From positions 544,318-608,317 of the forward strand of contig NZ_LMRT01000014.1 in the NCBI RefSeq assembly GCF_001426225.1: a stretch of 64,000 nt of DNA, read 5' to 3'. This DNA comes from Allobosea sp. Leaf344. GTDB taxonomy: Bacteria; Pseudomonadota; Alphaproteobacteria; Rhizobiales; Beijerinckiaceae. The notes under the pieces were generated by a model, which saw only the letters and a list, made by a program, of their open reading frames with translations, was not told the origin of the DNA and ran no database searches. Of this stretch, positions 16,687 through 26,152 are shown piece after piece. Position numbers and translations under genes: made by a program. How positions within the stretch are numbered: position 1 is the stretch's first letter; every line of letters begins with the position of its first letter.

Positions 16687-16719
16687 CGGGCGGGCGGGGC
16701 AAATCGCCCCGCCGGCCCG
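16687..16719. terminator. Strong hairpin between convergent SDR and kinase genes
   Basis: GGCGGGGC (16693-16700), loop AAATC, GCCCCGCC (16706-16713) forms a perfect 8-bp stem. The flanks CGGGCG and GGCCCG lengthen it to 14 pairs with one mismatch. It lies between two converging stops (16675 and 16760) and is probably a bidirectional terminator. There is no T-tract, so it may need Rho or act by structure only. Confidence 0.5.
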
Positions 16720-16759
16720 ATGAGGATGAGAGGTCGAAGCGAGGGGGGCGCCCCCGCCT

Positions 16760-17800
16760 TCAGCTATCCGCGCGCGAGAGGCGGCTGCAGGCGATCGCGA
16801 TGTCGACCGTCAGCCCCTCGGTCAGCCATTGCTTGGAGAGCTCGCCGCCGAGCTGCTGCACCACGCTGATTTCCGCGAGCCGGCTGCCGAAGCCGACGCG
16901 CTCCGGTTCGCCCGGTACGGCCGGACCGCCGCTCTCCGCCCAGCGGATGCGCAGCAGGTCGGCCGCCGGATCGATCGCCAGCGTCAGCGCCACCCGGCCG
17001 TCGCCGGTCGACAGGGCCCCGTATTTCGTCGCATTCGTCGCCAGCTCGTGGAAGAGCAGGGCGAGCGGCGTCGCGCCACGGTCGTCGACCGGGCAATCAT
17101 CGCCGCGCAGCGTCATCCGGCCCTCCGACCAGGCGGGGTAGGGGCTGAACAGCTCCGACAACATGCCCTGGACCGTGGTCGCGCCCAGCACCGGCCGCGA
17201 TTCGTCGCTATGGGGGCGCACGAATTCATGCGCCCGGCCGAGCGCCGCCACCCGGTCGCGGAGCTGCGACGCAAACGCCTTCGCCTCGGGGAATTGCCGC
17301 GCGGACAGCGCGATCAGCCCCGACACGACGGCAAAAATGTTCTTGATGCGGTGGCTCAGCTCGCGGCTGAGCAGCGTGTTGAGCTCGGCGGTGCGCTTGG
17401 CCTCGTGGATATCGGTGCAGGTGCCGATCCAGCGGATGATCCGGCCGGCCTCGTCGCGCACCGGCAAGGCTCGCCCGAGCGTCCAGCGATACTCGCCGCT
17501 GTGATGGCGCAACCTGTACTCGATCTCGTAGGGTTCGCCGGTTTCCAGGCTCTCGCGCCAGCGCTGCCAGGCCAGCTCCTGGTCCTCGGGATGGAACATG
17601 CCGTTCCAGCCCTCGCCATCGGTGGAGCCCGGCGGCATGCCGGTGAATTCGTACCAGCGCGCATTGTAGTAATCGTGGAAGCCGTCCGGCAAAGTCGACC
17701 AGACCATCTGCGGCATCGCATCGGTCAGCGTCTCGAATTTCGCCTCGGTCGCCGACAGCGCCTGTTCGAGCGGAAGGCTGGGATCTCGTCTCAGTAGCAC
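16760..17800 (-). CDS. PAS domain sensor histidine kinase, HWE/HisKA_2 family
   Basis: A 346-residue soluble kinase without membrane segments. A PAS domain spans about 20-135 (MVWSTLPDGFHDYYNARWYEF through WIGTCTDIHEAKR). The phosphoacceptor region LSRELSHRIKN has His150, and the ATPase domain has LLFHELATNATKYGAL as its N-box and a late GFGSRL G-box. This ELSHRIKN / HELATNA pattern marks the HWE/HisKA_2 family of Hyphomicrobiales, which often acts on PhyR-type general stress or light responses. No response regulator gene is adjacent. The PAS domain lacks the NCRFL motif of LOV photoreceptors, so the ligand is unknown. Confidence 0.9.
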   Translation of the reverse strand: MLLRRDPSLPLEQALSATEAKFETLTDAMPQMVWSTLPDGFHDYYNARWYEFTGMPPGSTDGEGWNGMFHPEDQELAWQRWRESLETGEPYEIEYRLRHHSGEYRWTLGRALPVRDEAGRIIRWIGTCTDIHEAKRTAELNTLLSRELSHRIKNIFAVVSGLIALSARQFPEAKAFASQLRDRVAALGRAHEFVRPHSDESRPVLGATTVQGMLSELFSPYPAWSEGRMTLRGDDCPVDDRGATPLALLFHELATNATKYGALSTGDGRVALTLAIDPAADLLRIRWAESGGPAVPGEPERVGFGSRLAEISVVQQLGGELSKQWLTEGLTVDIAIACSRLSRADS

Positions 17801-17934
17801 GCGGTGATGTCCGTGGAAGTCTGGAACCGGGGGGTGTTGGCAGAAACCCGGATCATCTGGAATGTCTTATGACATGTGTACTGCGTCATGGTCACGCTGT
17901 CATGGCGGGAGCCGGATCGTGCGGGGGCCTGACA

Positions 17935-18162
17935 CTATCGGTCCCGCGCCAGGAGCTTGACGGTCGTCAGGAAAAGCGGCCCGGCCTCGTCGCGCACGGT
18001 GATCGCGAGCTCCTCCCGCACCGAGGCGACATCGCGGTCCCGGAGCATGTCCGGCAGGGCCGCGAGCGCCGCGCGCAGCGCCGCCTCGCTGTCTTCGAGA
18101 TCCAGCCCGTCCTCGTCGGGAGCGGCGGCCTGGTCGCCGGTGTCGAAATAATAGCGCGTCAT
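17935..18162 (-). CDS. DUF6894-like small protein
   Basis: A 75-residue acidic protein beginning MTRYYFDTGD and containing DEDGLDLEDSEAAL, which is the pattern of the short DUF6894 proteins (opening RYYFD, then DxxGxxL) abundant in Bosea, Methylobacterium and Bradyrhizobium genomes. The start at 18162 gives the family's usual length; the longer frame upstream carries no family sequence. It is divergent from a DUF2189 membrane protein. The function is unknown. Confidence 0.75.
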   Translation of the reverse strand: MTRYYFDTGDQAAAPDEDGLDLEDSEAALRAALAALPDMLRDRDVASVREELAITVRDEAGPLFLTTVKLLARDR

Positions 18163-18330
18163 GATCAGATAAGCCGCACCGCGCCATCCGGTTCCCATCA
18201 TGGGAGGCGCGCGAGCGCGAGCGAACGGCGAAGCGCGCTTGATCTCGGCCAATGCAGCCGCGCGAGTCCGGTCTTATGCCTCGTCTCGAGCTGCGGGCGA
18301 AACCGCGGCCGCCATGGAGGAGGAGAGACG

Positions 18331-19137
18331 ATGACGCAGATGGACGCAGCCCCGCAGCCGGCCCCGCGCCGGCTTGATCCGCAGATCGGCCGGATCGGCG
18401 TCGCCGATGTCGTCGAGGCCTTCGCCGCCGGGCTGCGGGACTTCCAGGCGGCGCCGCTCTACGGCCTTTTCTTCGGCGGGATCTACGCGCTGGGCGGCCT
18501 GTTCATCCTGATGTCGGTGACGCGGCTGGGCATGCCCTATCTCGCCTATCCCCTGGCGGCGGGCTTCGTCCTGATCGGCCCCTTCGTCGCGGTCGGGCTC
18601 TATGAGGTGTCGCGCCGTCGGGAACGGCAGGAGGCGCTGCGCTGGAGCGGGATCCTCGGCGTCGTCCTGGCGCAGGGCCGCCGCGAATTGAGCTGGATGG
18701 CCTTCGTCGCGCTCTTCTTGATGATGATCTGGCTGTATCAGGTGCGGCTGCTGCTCGCGCTCTTCCTCGGCTTCCAGTCCTTCGCGAGTTTCGGCGGCTT
18801 CCTGACCGTGCTCGCGACGACGCCGGAAGGGCTGATGTTCCTCGCCGTCGGCAATCTCGTCGGCGCGGTGCTGGCGACCGTGCTGTTCTCGCTGACGGTG
18901 GTCTCCTTTCCGCTGCTGCTCGATCGCGAGGTCGATTTCATCACCGCGATGATCACCAGCGTCCGCGCCGTGGCGCTGAACCCCGTGCCGATGCTGGGTT
19001 TCGCCGCCGCCATCGTCGCGCTGTCGGTGGTGGCGATGCTGCCCGCCTTCCTCGGCCTCGTGGTGATCCTGCCGGTGCTCGGCCATGCCACCTGGCATCT
19101 CTACCGCCGGGTCGTGCTGCCGCCCGCACCCTGCTGA
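18331..19137 (+). CDS. DUF2189 family integral membrane protein
   Basis: A 268-residue inner-membrane protein. A soluble N-terminus of about 38 residues (PRRLDPQIGRIGVADVVEAF) leads to about six hydrophobic segments, in two clusters (about 42-90 and 120-260). The sequence LREFQ-like LRDFQAAPLYGLFFGGIYAL and the ending GHATWHLYRRVV match the DUF2189 family, often found near cytochrome c oxidase or other respiratory genes. ATG 18331 is set by a strong purine run (GGAGGAGGAGAG, 18317-18328). The function is unknown. It lies upstream of the betaine-type ABC genes but is probably a separate unit, with 168 bp between. Confidence 0.82.
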   Translation: MTQMDAAPQPAPRRLDPQIGRIGVADVVEAFAAGLRDFQAAPLYGLFFGGIYALGGLFILMSVTRLGMPYLAYPLAAGFVLIGPFVAVGLYEVSRRRERQEALRWSGILGVVLAQGRRELSWMAFVALFLMMIWLYQVRLLLALFLGFQSFASFGGFLTVLATTPEGLMFLAVGNLVGAVLATVLFSLTVVSFPLLLDREVDFITAMITSVRAVALNPVPMLGFAAAIVALSVVAMLPAFLGLVVILPVLGHATWHLYRRVVLPPAPC

Positions 19138-19305
19138 CGCGTCCTGTCCGCCCGCCATGAAGAGTACGCCAGCGAAATCGTGAGGCGGCGCAGATGCACT
19201 GTGCTGCCACAATGCCTGGAGCGGGTCGGCGGCGGGATCATTCCGCAGTGACCGGCGTTGGGCAGGGCAGCGCCAGCAGGCGCGGGCGAATCGAGGGAGG
19301 CGGGG

Positions 19306-20325
19306 ATGCGCGAGGCGGGCATGGTGAGCGGGCGCAAGAGCCTGGGCGGTCTGGTTCTGGCGGGGGCGCTGGCGCTGTTCGCGGCTCCGTCTCAAGCCTG
19401 CGAGCTGGATCGGCCGCTGAAGATCGCCGGGCTGGATTACGATTCCGCCGCTTTCCACGCCGCCGTGGCCACGGCCATCGTCGAGCGCGGCTATGGCTGC
19501 AAGGTCGAGCGCGTGCCGGGTGCGATCGCGCCGCTGGTGAACGGGCTGGCTCGCGGCGATGTCGACATCGTCATGGAGATCTGGATGGCCAATCCCGTCG
19601 AGGCCTGGAGCAAGGCGGCGGAGGCCGGCCGGGTGACGCCGCTCGGCACCACCTTCCCGGACGCCAATGAGGGCTGGTACGTGCCGCGCTATCTGGTGGA
19701 GGGGCCCGACGCCAAGGCGCCCGACCTCAAATCCGTATCCGACCTCAAGCGCTACAAGGCGCTGTTCACCGATCCGGAGGAGCCGGCCAAGGGCCGTTTC
19801 TACAATTGCGTCGCCGGCTGGGTCTGCGAAGGCGTCAACACCAAGAAGCTCGCGGCCTATGGGCTCGACAACGACTTCACCAACACCCGCGGCGGCTCCG
19901 GCGAGGCGACGGTCGCGGTGATCGAGGCGGCGCTGAAGCGCAAGCGCCCGGTGCTGTTCTATTATTGGAGCCCGAGCTGGCTGGTCGGCGCCTATGACCT
20001 CGTCAAGCTGGAGGAGCCGGCCTTCGACCAGGCGGTCTGGGACCAGCTGAAGACGACGGACCGGCCGAGCCGCGCCACCGCCTATCCCGTCAGCAAGGTG
20101 GTGATCGGCGCCCATGTCGATTTCCCGAAACAGGCGCCGCAGCTCGCGACCTTCTTCCGGCAATACGGGATGAGCAGCGCCACCACCTCGCAGATGCTGG
20201 CCCAGGCGCGTGAGAAGGGCATCGCGCCGGAGCAGCAGGCGCTGGTCTTCCTCAAGAGCCAGCCCGATGCCTGGAAGGCCTGGGTGCCGGCCGAGATCGC
20301 CGGCAAGGTGACTGCGGGCCTGTGA
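19306..20325 (+). CDS. Glycine betaine/proline-type ABC transporter substrate-binding protein
   Basis: A 339-residue periplasmic binding protein of the OpuAC family. It has a signal peptide (GGLVLAGALALFAAPSQA, about 12-30) followed by a Cys (ACELDRPL), which could be a lipid anchor or a disulfide. The aromatic-rich segments DIVMEIWMANPVEAW and FYYWSPSWLVGAYDLV are those that form the cation-pi cage for quaternary ammonium compounds. Start ATG 19306 has GGGAGG five bases upstream. The gene overlaps the permease by four bases (GTGA). No ATPase gene accompanies the pair. The ligand may be glycine betaine, choline or a related compound. Confidence 0.88.
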   Translation: MREAGMVSGRKSLGGLVLAGALALFAAPSQACELDRPLKIAGLDYDSAAFHAAVATAIVERGYGCKVERVPGAIAPLVNGLARGDVDIVMEIWMANPVEAWSKAAEAGRVTPLGTTFPDANEGWYVPRYLVEGPDAKAPDLKSVSDLKRYKALFTDPEEPAKGRFYNCVAGWVCEGVNTKKLAAYGLDNDFTNTRGGSGEATVAVIEAALKRKRPVLFYYWSPSWLVGAYDLVKLEEPAFDQAVWDQLKTTDRPSRATAYPVSKVVIGAHVDFPKQAPQLATFFRQYGMSSATTSQMLAQAREKGIAPEQQALVFLKSQPDAWKAWVPAEIAGKVTAGL

Positions 20326-21194
20326 CGCCGGCGCTCCTGCCCGATCTCGGCAAGGCGCTGCAAGGCGCGGTCAATCGCGCCGTCGATGCCGTCGTCATCG
20401 GGCTGGGCGAGGATCTCGACGGGCTGGCGCGGGTGCTGACCGCGCCGGTCAGGCTGGTCGAGACCCTGCTCCAGCCGCTCACTCCGGAGCTCGCCGTCCT
20501 GCTGGTCTTCGGGCTCGGCTATCTCGCGCGGCGAAGCCTTCGCTTTGCCGCGGCGATGGCGGCGCTCGTCGCCGGGCTTGGGCTGCTCGGCGTCTGGGCG
20601 GCGGCGATGCAGACGCTCGCGCTGATCATCGTCTCGGTTCTGTTCATCGTCGGCCTCGGCCTGCCGCTCGGCATTCTGGCGGCGCGGCTGCCGCGGCTCT
20701 CGCGGCTGCTCACCCCGGTCTACGACCTGATGCAGACCATTCCGAGCTTCGTCTACCTCATTCCGGTAGCGATGATCCTGGGGCTCGGCCGCGCGCCGGC
20801 CCTGGTCGCGACGCTGATCTATGCGCTGCCGCCCTTCGCCAGGCTGACCGAACTCGGCCTGCGCGAGATCGACCGCGGCGCGGTCGAGGCGGCCCGGGCG
20901 CTGGGGCTCAACCGCCGCCAGACGCTGCTGCTGATCGAGCTGCCTTTGGCGCGCCCGGCCATTCTGCAGGGGCTGAACCAGTCGATCATGATGGCTCTGG
21001 CCATGGTGGTGGTCGCCTCGATGATCGGCGCCAAGGGCCTCGGCGAGACGGTGCTGCTCGGCCTGCAGCGGGCCGATGCCGGGCTCGGCTTCGTCGGCGG
21101 CCTCGCCATCGTCCTGCTCGCGGTGCTGCTCGACCGGCTGACGCAGGCGCTGCTGCGCGGGCAGGGACCGCGCCGCGGCCAGGGTGCGGGCTGA
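20322..21194 (+). CDS. Glycine betaine-type ABC transporter permease (ProW/OpuAB-like)
   Basis: A 290-residue inner-membrane permease beginning at GTG 20322 inside the stop of the binding-protein gene. The BPD_transp_1 domain occupies about 90-275, with LMQTIPSFVYLIP and the EAA loop AARALGLNRRQTLLLIELPLARPAILQGLN, typical of ProW-type permeases. An N-terminal membrane-proximal extension (about 1-55) is present. No ATP-binding subunit follows; the next gene is ssb, 141 bp away. The transporter either borrows an ATPase or has it elsewhere on the chromosome. Confidence 0.88.
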   Translation: MTPALLPDLGKALQGAVNRAVDAVVIGLGEDLDGLARVLTAPVRLVETLLQPLTPELAVLLVFGLGYLARRSLRFAAAMAALVAGLGLLGVWAAAMQTLALIIVSVLFIVGLGLPLGILAARLPRLSRLLTPVYDLMQTIPSFVYLIPVAMILGLGRAPALVATLIYALPPFARLTELGLREIDRGAVEAARALGLNRRQTLLLIELPLARPAILQGLNQSIMMALAMVVVASMIGAKGLGETVLLGLQRADAGLGFVGGLAIVLLAVLLDRLTQALLRGQGPRRGQGAG

Positions 21195-21229
21195 CGAATC
21201 AGCGGGGGAAAACTCGCTGTTTCCGACTT

Positions 21230-21244
21230 GAACAAACAGGGAAC
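21230..21244 (+). promoter_or_regulatory. LexA (SOS) box upstream of ssb
   Basis: GAAC-AAACAGG-GAAC exactly matches the alphaproteobacterial LexA consensus GAAC-N7-GAAC. It lies 91 bp upstream of the ssb ATG at 21336, in the intergenic region after the permease. It is the second perfect LexA site in the window. Confidence 0.8.
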
Positions 21245-21335
21245 ATCATTGATAGTGGCGGTGCGGGCCGGTAGGGTCCGCCTCCGGTCGAGATCCCTGA
21301 GGCCGGGTGTCAGTGCGCAGGAAATGGAGCCTCTC

Positions 21336-21878
21336 ATGGCTGGTAGCGTCAACAAGGTCATTCTCGTCGGCAATCTCGGGCGCGATCCCGAGGTGCGGCG
21401 CCTCGGCAGCGGCGAGCCTGTCGTCAATCTGCGCATCGCGACCTCCGAGACCTGGCGCGACAAGCAGTCGGGCGAGAAGAAGGAGCGCACCGAATGGCAC
21501 TCCGTGGTGATCTTCAACGAGAACCTCGCCAAGGTCGCCGAGCAATATCTGCGCAAGGGCTCGAAGGTCTATATCGAGGGCCAGCTCCAGACCCGGAAAT
21601 GGCAGGACCAGTCGGGCGTCGAGAAATACACGACCGAGATCGTGCTGCAGCGCTTCCGCGGCGAGCTCACCATCCTCGACAGCCGCCAGCAGGGCGGAGG
21701 TGACGAATACGGCGAGAGCGGCGGCGCGATGGAGGATCGCTCCGGCGGTGGCGGCGGCTCCTTCGGCCGGTCCGGCCCGATGGGCGGCGGCGGGGGCGGG
21801 GGCTCGCGCCAGCCGGCCATGTCCGGCGGCGGCGGTCGCTCGAGCGCGACCCATCTCGACGACGACATCCCCTTCTAG
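21336..21878 (+). CDS. ssb: Single-stranded DNA-binding protein SSB
   Basis: A 180-residue SSB. The OB fold (about 1-112) starts [21 protein letters not shown] and contains [21 protein letters not shown] and [16 protein letters not shown] Gly-rich disordered linker (about 118-172) follows, then the C-terminal acidic tip DDDIPF that recruits replication and repair proteins. ATG 21336 begins the family sequence; the upstream extension of the frame does not. SSB coats single-stranded DNA during replication, recombination and repair. The perfect LexA box upstream suggests DNA-damage induction in parallel with the mutasome. An adjacent uvrA, frequent in Alphaproteobacteria, is not present here. 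Confidence 0.95.
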   Translation: MAGSVNKVILVGNLGRDPEVRRLGSGEPVVNLRIATSETWRDKQSGEKKERTEWHSVVIFNENLAKVAEQYLRKGSKVYIEGQLQTRKWQDQSGVEKYTTEIVLQRFRGELTILDSRQQGGGDEYGESGGAMEDRSGGGGGSFGRSGPMGGGGGGGSRQPAMSGGGGRSSATHLDDDIPF

Positions 21879-22113
21879 GGCGATCGCAGCCACAGCCCGG
21901 CGTCGCCGTTGCTACGGCGCGAAGTCGTTCCGCCGTCCCGGCTCCTCGCGCCGCGGCTCGGACCAGGGCAGGCGGGGCGGGTGACGCCTCGCCTCGCTCG
22001 CGTTGGCGATGCGCCGCCGCGTCGGTAGCCCGATCTCAGCCATGCGCAGGCCAGGGGCCCCGCATGCCGGAGCCGGCTTGTTCCGGGCCGGCTTCCCGCC
22101 GACACTGCCGCCC

Positions 22114-23232
22114 ATGAACGCTCAAGACACACCCGATCTCGCCGCTCTCTCCGCCTGGCTCGCCACGGAGAGCCCGACCCATCATCCGGACGGCGTCAAC
22201 CGCATGATGGACCTCGTCGCGGAGGAGGTCGCGGCGCTGCCCATCGCCGTCGAGCGCATTCCCGGGCGCGACGGGCTGGGCGACAGCCTGATCCTGCGGG
22301 CCGGCCCGGCCAATGGAGCCAGCGGCGCGGCGGTGATGTCGCATCTCGACACGGTTCATCCGGTCGGCACCGCGGCCAGGGATCTGCCCGTGCGGATCGA
22401 GGGCGACAGGCTCTACGGCCCCGGTGTCTACGACATGAAGGGCGGCGCCTGGCTAGCTCTGCAGGCCTTCAAGCAGGTCGCGGCCGCAGGCACAGCCCGG
22501 CGCCCGATCAGCTTCCTGTTCACGCCAGACGAGGAAATCGGATCGCCGACGACCCGCGCGCTGATCGAGACGATCGGCCGGGAATCCATGGCCGTGCTGA
22601 TCACCGAACCGGCGCGCGAGGGCGGCAAGATCGTCACCGCGCGCAAGGGCGTCGGCCGGTTCGATGTCCGTTTCGAAGGCCGCCCCGCCCATTCCGGCGC
22701 GCGCCATGCCGATGGCCGCAGCGCGATCCGCGAGGCGGCCCACCAGATCCTCGCGGTCGAGGCGATGACCGATTACGACCGCGGCATCACCACCTCGGTG
22801 GCCCTGGTCGGCGGCGGCACCGCCGCCAACGTCATTCCGCAGCATGCCTGGTTCAGCATCGACCTGCGGGTCACCACCGCCGCCGACGGCGTCGCGATGG
22901 AGCAGCGCATCCATGGGCTGAAGGCGCATGATCCGGATGTGCGGATCTCCGTCACCGGCGGCATGAACCGGCCGCCCTATGAGAAGACGGCGGAGGTCGC
23001 CGCGCTCTACGAGATTGCGCGCGGCGTCGCCGCCGGCATCGGCCTCGATCTCCAGGATTGCGCGATGACGGGCGGCGGCTCCGACGGCAATTTCACCGCC
23101 GCGCTCGGCATTCCGACGCTGGACGGGCTGGGCATCGACGGGGCCGGGGCGCATACGCTTGAGGAGCATGCGCTGATCTCGTCGATCCTGCCGCGCCAGG
23201 CCCTGATGAGAGGTCTTCTGGAGACGCTGTGA
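22114..23232 (+). CDS. M20 family metallopeptidase, carboxypeptidase G2-like
   Basis: A 372-residue M20 hydrolase. Metal and catalytic motifs are SHLDTVHPVG (about 75-84), YDMKGG (about 108-113) and TPDEEIGS (about 138-145). A dimerisation domain contains GRPAHSGARHADGRSA, and the C-terminal His is in GAGAHTLEEHA. This set resembles glutamate carboxypeptidase (CPG2), ArgE and DapE; the spacing suits CPG2-like enzymes that release C-terminal amino acids from N-acyl substrates. There is no signal peptide, so it is cytosolic. ATG 22114 lacks a strong ribosome site. It is monocistronic and converges on gyrA. Confidence 0.88.
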   Translation: MNAQDTPDLAALSAWLATESPTHHPDGVNRMMDLVAEEVAALPIAVERIPGRDGLGDSLILRAGPANGASGAAVMSHLDTVHPVGTAARDLPVRIEGDRLYGPGVYDMKGGAWLALQAFKQVAAAGTARRPISFLFTPDEEIGSPTTRALIETIGRESMAVLITEPAREGGKIVTARKGVGRFDVRFEGRPAHSGARHADGRSAIREAAHQILAVEAMTDYDRGITTSVALVGGGTAANVIPQHAWFSIDLRVTTAADGVAMEQRIHGLKAHDPDVRISVTGGMNRPPYEKTAEVAALYEIARGVAAGIGLDLQDCAMTGGGSDGNFTAALGIPTLDGLGIDGAGAHTLEEHALISSILPRQALMRGLLETL

Positions 23233-23322
23233 GCGGCTCCTCGTCGGCAGGCGCTGCGAGCGACGTCGCCCGCGCCGGCCTCCGGCCTCCGGCCCGCCTG
23301 AACGCGGACCGTCACCGCACCG

Positions 23323-23345
23323 ACCCTCTCCGACGCGGAGAGGGT
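23323..23345. repeat. Intergenic hairpin related to the one at 2782-2804
   Basis: ACCCTCTCC, loop GACGC, GGAGAGGGT makes a perfect 9-bp stem between the convergent M20 peptidase and gyrA stops. Eight of nine stem bases equal those of the hairpin at 2782-2804, and the loop length is the same. Here it could serve as a bidirectional terminator, though no T-tract follows on either side. Confidence 0.6.
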
Positions 23346-23356
23346 CTTGCGCGCGC

Positions 23357-26152
23357 TCAGCCGGCGGTGCCGCCGCTCTCCTCGGCTGCCGGGCCGGCCT
23401 CGGCCTCCTCGCCCTCGCCATCGTCGCTGACGCATTCGACCGAGACCACCTTCTCGCCGGCGGCGGTGTCGAAGATCGTCACCCCTTGCGTCGAGCGGCC
23501 GGCGATCCGGATGCGGTTGCCCGCCCCGGCATCGACGGGCACGCGGATCACCTGCCCGCCATCCGTCACCAGCATGATCTGGTCGGTCTCGCTGACCGGG
23601 AAGGAGGCGACGAGCTTGCCGTTGCGCTCGTTGACGACCATGGCGACGATGCCCTTGCCGCCGCGCCCGGTCACCCGATACTCGAAGGAGGAGCTGCGCT
23701 TGCCATAGCCCTTCTCCGACACGGTCAGGATGAACTGCTCGGCCGCGTCCATCTGCGCATAGCGCTCGAGCCCGAGCTCGATGTCGCTGGCGGCCTCCTC
23801 GGCATCGACCGGGGCGGCGGCCTCCGCCACATCCTCGCCTTCGCCGTTGAAGGCTTTGCGGGCCGCGGCGGAGCGCTTGAGATAGGCGGCGCGCTCGTCG
23901 GGCGTCGCGTCGAGATGGTGCAGGATCGCCAGCGAGATCACCGTATCGCCCTTGGCGAGGTTGATGCCGCGCACGCCGGTGGAGTCGCGCCCCTTGAAGA
24001 CGCGGACCTCGGGGACCGGGAAGCGGATGCACTGGCCCGCGGCCGTGGTCAGCAGCACATCATCGTTCTCGGAGCAGATCTGCACGTCGACGATGCTGTC
24101 GCCCTCGTCGAGCTTCATCGCGATCTTGCCGTTGCGATTGACGTTGACGAAATCCGACAGCTTGTTGCGGCGGACATTGCCGCTGGCGGTCGCGAACATC
24201 ACGTCCAGCCGGTCCCAATCCTCCTCGTTCTCCGGCAGCGGCATCACCGTGGTGATGCGCTCCTGCGGATCGAGCGGCAGCATGTTGTTGAGGAATTTGC
24301 CACGCGCATTCGGCGCCGCCAGCGGCAGGCGCCAGACCTTCTCCTTATAGGCCTGGCCCAGCGAGGAGAAGAAGATGATCGGCGTATGGGTGTTGGCGAC
24401 GAACAGCCGGGTGACGAAATCCTCGTCCCGCGTCGCCATGCCGGAGCGGCCCTTGCCGCCGCGCTTCTGCGCCCGATAGGTCGAGAGCGGCACGCGCTTG
24501 ATGTAGCCGGCATGCGAGACGGTGACGACCATGTCCTCGCGCGCGATCAGATCCTCGTCGTCGAGGTCGGAGCCCCAATCCTGGATCTCGGTGCGGCGCG
24601 GCGTGGCGAAGGCCGCCTTCACCTCGGCGAGCTCCGTCTTGATGATCCCCTGGATGCGCTGGCGCGAACGCAGGATGTCGAGATAGTCGGCGATCTCCTT
24701 GGCGAGCTTCTCGAGCTCGTCGCCGATCTCGTCGCGGCCCAGGGCGGTCAGGCGGGCGAGGCGCAGCTCCAGGATCGCCTTCGCCTGCGCGTCGGAGAGC
24801 CGGTAAGTGCCGTCGGGATTGATCGGGTGGCGCGGATCGTCGACGAGCGCGATCAGCGGGGCGATGTCGTCGGCCGGCCAGTCCCGATCCATCAGCGCCG
24901 CATGGGCACTGGCCGGTGTCGGGGCGGTGCGGATCAGGCGGATCACCTCGTCGATATTGGCGACCGCCGTCGCCAGCCCGCACAGCACATGGGCGCGCTC
25001 GCGGGCCTTGTTGAGCAGGTAGCGCGTGCGCCGGGAGACGACCTCCTCGCGGAACTCGACGAAGGCGACGATGAAGTCCCGCAGGTTCAGCACCTCGGGC
25101 CGCCCGCCGGTCAGCGCCACCATGTTGCAGCCGAAGGAGGTCTGCAGCTGGGTGAAGCGGTAGAGCTGGTTCAGCACCACGTCCGAGAGCGCGTCGCGCT
25201 TCAGCTCGATGACGACGCGCACGCCTTCGCGGCTGGATTCGTCGCGCAGGTCGGAAATGCCTTCGATGCGCTTCTCGCGCACCATATCGGCGATCTTCTC
25301 GACCATCGACGCCTTGTTCACCTGGTAGGGCACCTCGGTGACGATGATCGCCTCGCGCTCCTTGCGCAGCTCCTCGATATGCGTCTTCGAGCGCATCACG
25401 ATCGAGCCGCGCCCGGTGTGATAGGCGGCGTGGATGCCGCTGCGCCCCATGATCATCGCGCCGGTCGGGAAATCCGGCCCCGGCACATGCTCGATCAGCT
25501 CGTCGATGGTGATCTCGGGATTGTCGATCAGCGCGATGCAGGCATCGATCACCTCGCCGAGATTATGTGGCGGGATGTTCGTCGCCATGCCGACCGCGAT
25601 GCCGCCGGCGCCGTTGACCAGCAGATTGGGGAAGCGCGCCGGCAGGACCGTCGGCTCCTGCTCCTTGCCGTCATAGTTCGGCTGGAACGCGACGGTGTCG
25701 AGGTCGAGATCCTCGAGCAGCGACATCGCCGCCTTGTCGAGCCGCGCCTCGGTATAGCGATCGGCCGCCGGGGAATCGCCGTCCATCGAGCCGAAATTGC
25801 CCTGGCCGTCGATCAGCGGCAGGCGCAGCGAGAAATCCTGGGCCATGCGGACCAGCGCGTCATACACCGCGAGATTGCCGTGCGGATGGTACTTGCCCAT
25901 CGTGTCGCCGACGATGCGGGCGCATTTCGTATAGGGCCGGTCCGGCGTGTTCTTGTTCTCGTGCATCGAGAACAGGATGCGCCGATGCACCGGCTTCAAC
26001 CCGTCGCGCACATCCGGCAGAGCGCGGCTCACGATCACGCTCATCGCGTAATCGAGATAGCTCTTCTTCATCTCGTCGGTGATCGAGATCGGCTTGATGT
26101 CGCCGCCGAAATGCGGCTCGTCCGGGCGCTTGCTGTCGTCGTCTTCGCTCAA
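23357..26152 (-). CDS. gyrA: DNA gyrase subunit A
   Basis: A 931-residue type IIA topoisomerase subunit. The winged-helix/tower region carries the catalytic Tyr133 in ADRYTEARL. The GyrA box QKRGGKG (QRxxGG-like) appears at the start of the beta-pinwheel C-terminal domain, and the protein ends in an acidic tail ([19 protein letters not shown]). The quinolone-determining region reads [11 protein letters not shown]: Asn93 and Leu94 occupy E. coli positions Asp82 and Ser83, while the later acidic Asp98 (E. coli Asp87) is kept. GyrA with GyrB introduces negative supercoils. The gene is monocistronic, and the adjacent upstream region holds its promoter. Confidence 0.98.
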   Translation of the reverse strand: MSEDDDSKRPDEPHFGGDIKPISITDEMKKSYLDYAMSVIVSRALPDVRDGLKPVHRRILFSMHENKNTPDRPYTKCARIVGDTMGKYHPHGNLAVYDALVRMAQDFSLRLPLIDGQGNFGSMDGDSPAADRYTEARLDKAAMSLLEDLDLDTVAFQPNYDGKEQEPTVLPARFPNLLVNGAGGIAVGMATNIPPHNLGEVIDACIALIDNPEITIDELIEHVPGPDFPTGAMIMGRSGIHAAYHTGRGSIVMRSKTHIEELRKEREAIIVTEVPYQVNKASMVEKIADMVREKRIEGISDLRDESSREGVRVVIELKRDALSDVVLNQLYRFTQLQTSFGCNMVALTGGRPEVLNLRDFIVAFVEFREEVVSRRTRYLLNKARERAHVLCGLATAVANIDEVIRLIRTAPTPASAHAALMDRDWPADDIAPLIALVDDPRHPINPDGTYRLSDAQAKAILELRLARLTALGRDEIGDELEKLAKEIADYLDILRSRQRIQGIIKTELAEVKAAFATPRRTEIQDWGSDLDDEDLIAREDMVVTVSHAGYIKRVPLSTYRAQKRGGKGRSGMATRDEDFVTRLFVANTHTPIIFFSSLGQAYKEKVWRLPLAAPNARGKFLNNMLPLDPQERITTVMPLPENEEDWDRLDVMFATASGNVRRNKLSDFVNVNRNGKIAMKLDEGDSIVDVQICSENDDVLLTTAAGQCIRFPVPEVRVFKGRDSTGVRGINLAKGDTVISLAILHHLDATPDERAAYLKRSAAARKAFNGEGEDVAEAAAPVDAEEAASDIELGLERYAQMDAAEQFILTVSEKGYGKRSSSFEYRVTGRGGKGIVAMVVNERNGKLVASFPVSETDQIMLVTDGGQVIRVPVDAGAGNRIRIAGRSTQGVTIFDTAAGEKVVSVECVSDDGEGEEAEAGPAAEESGGTAG

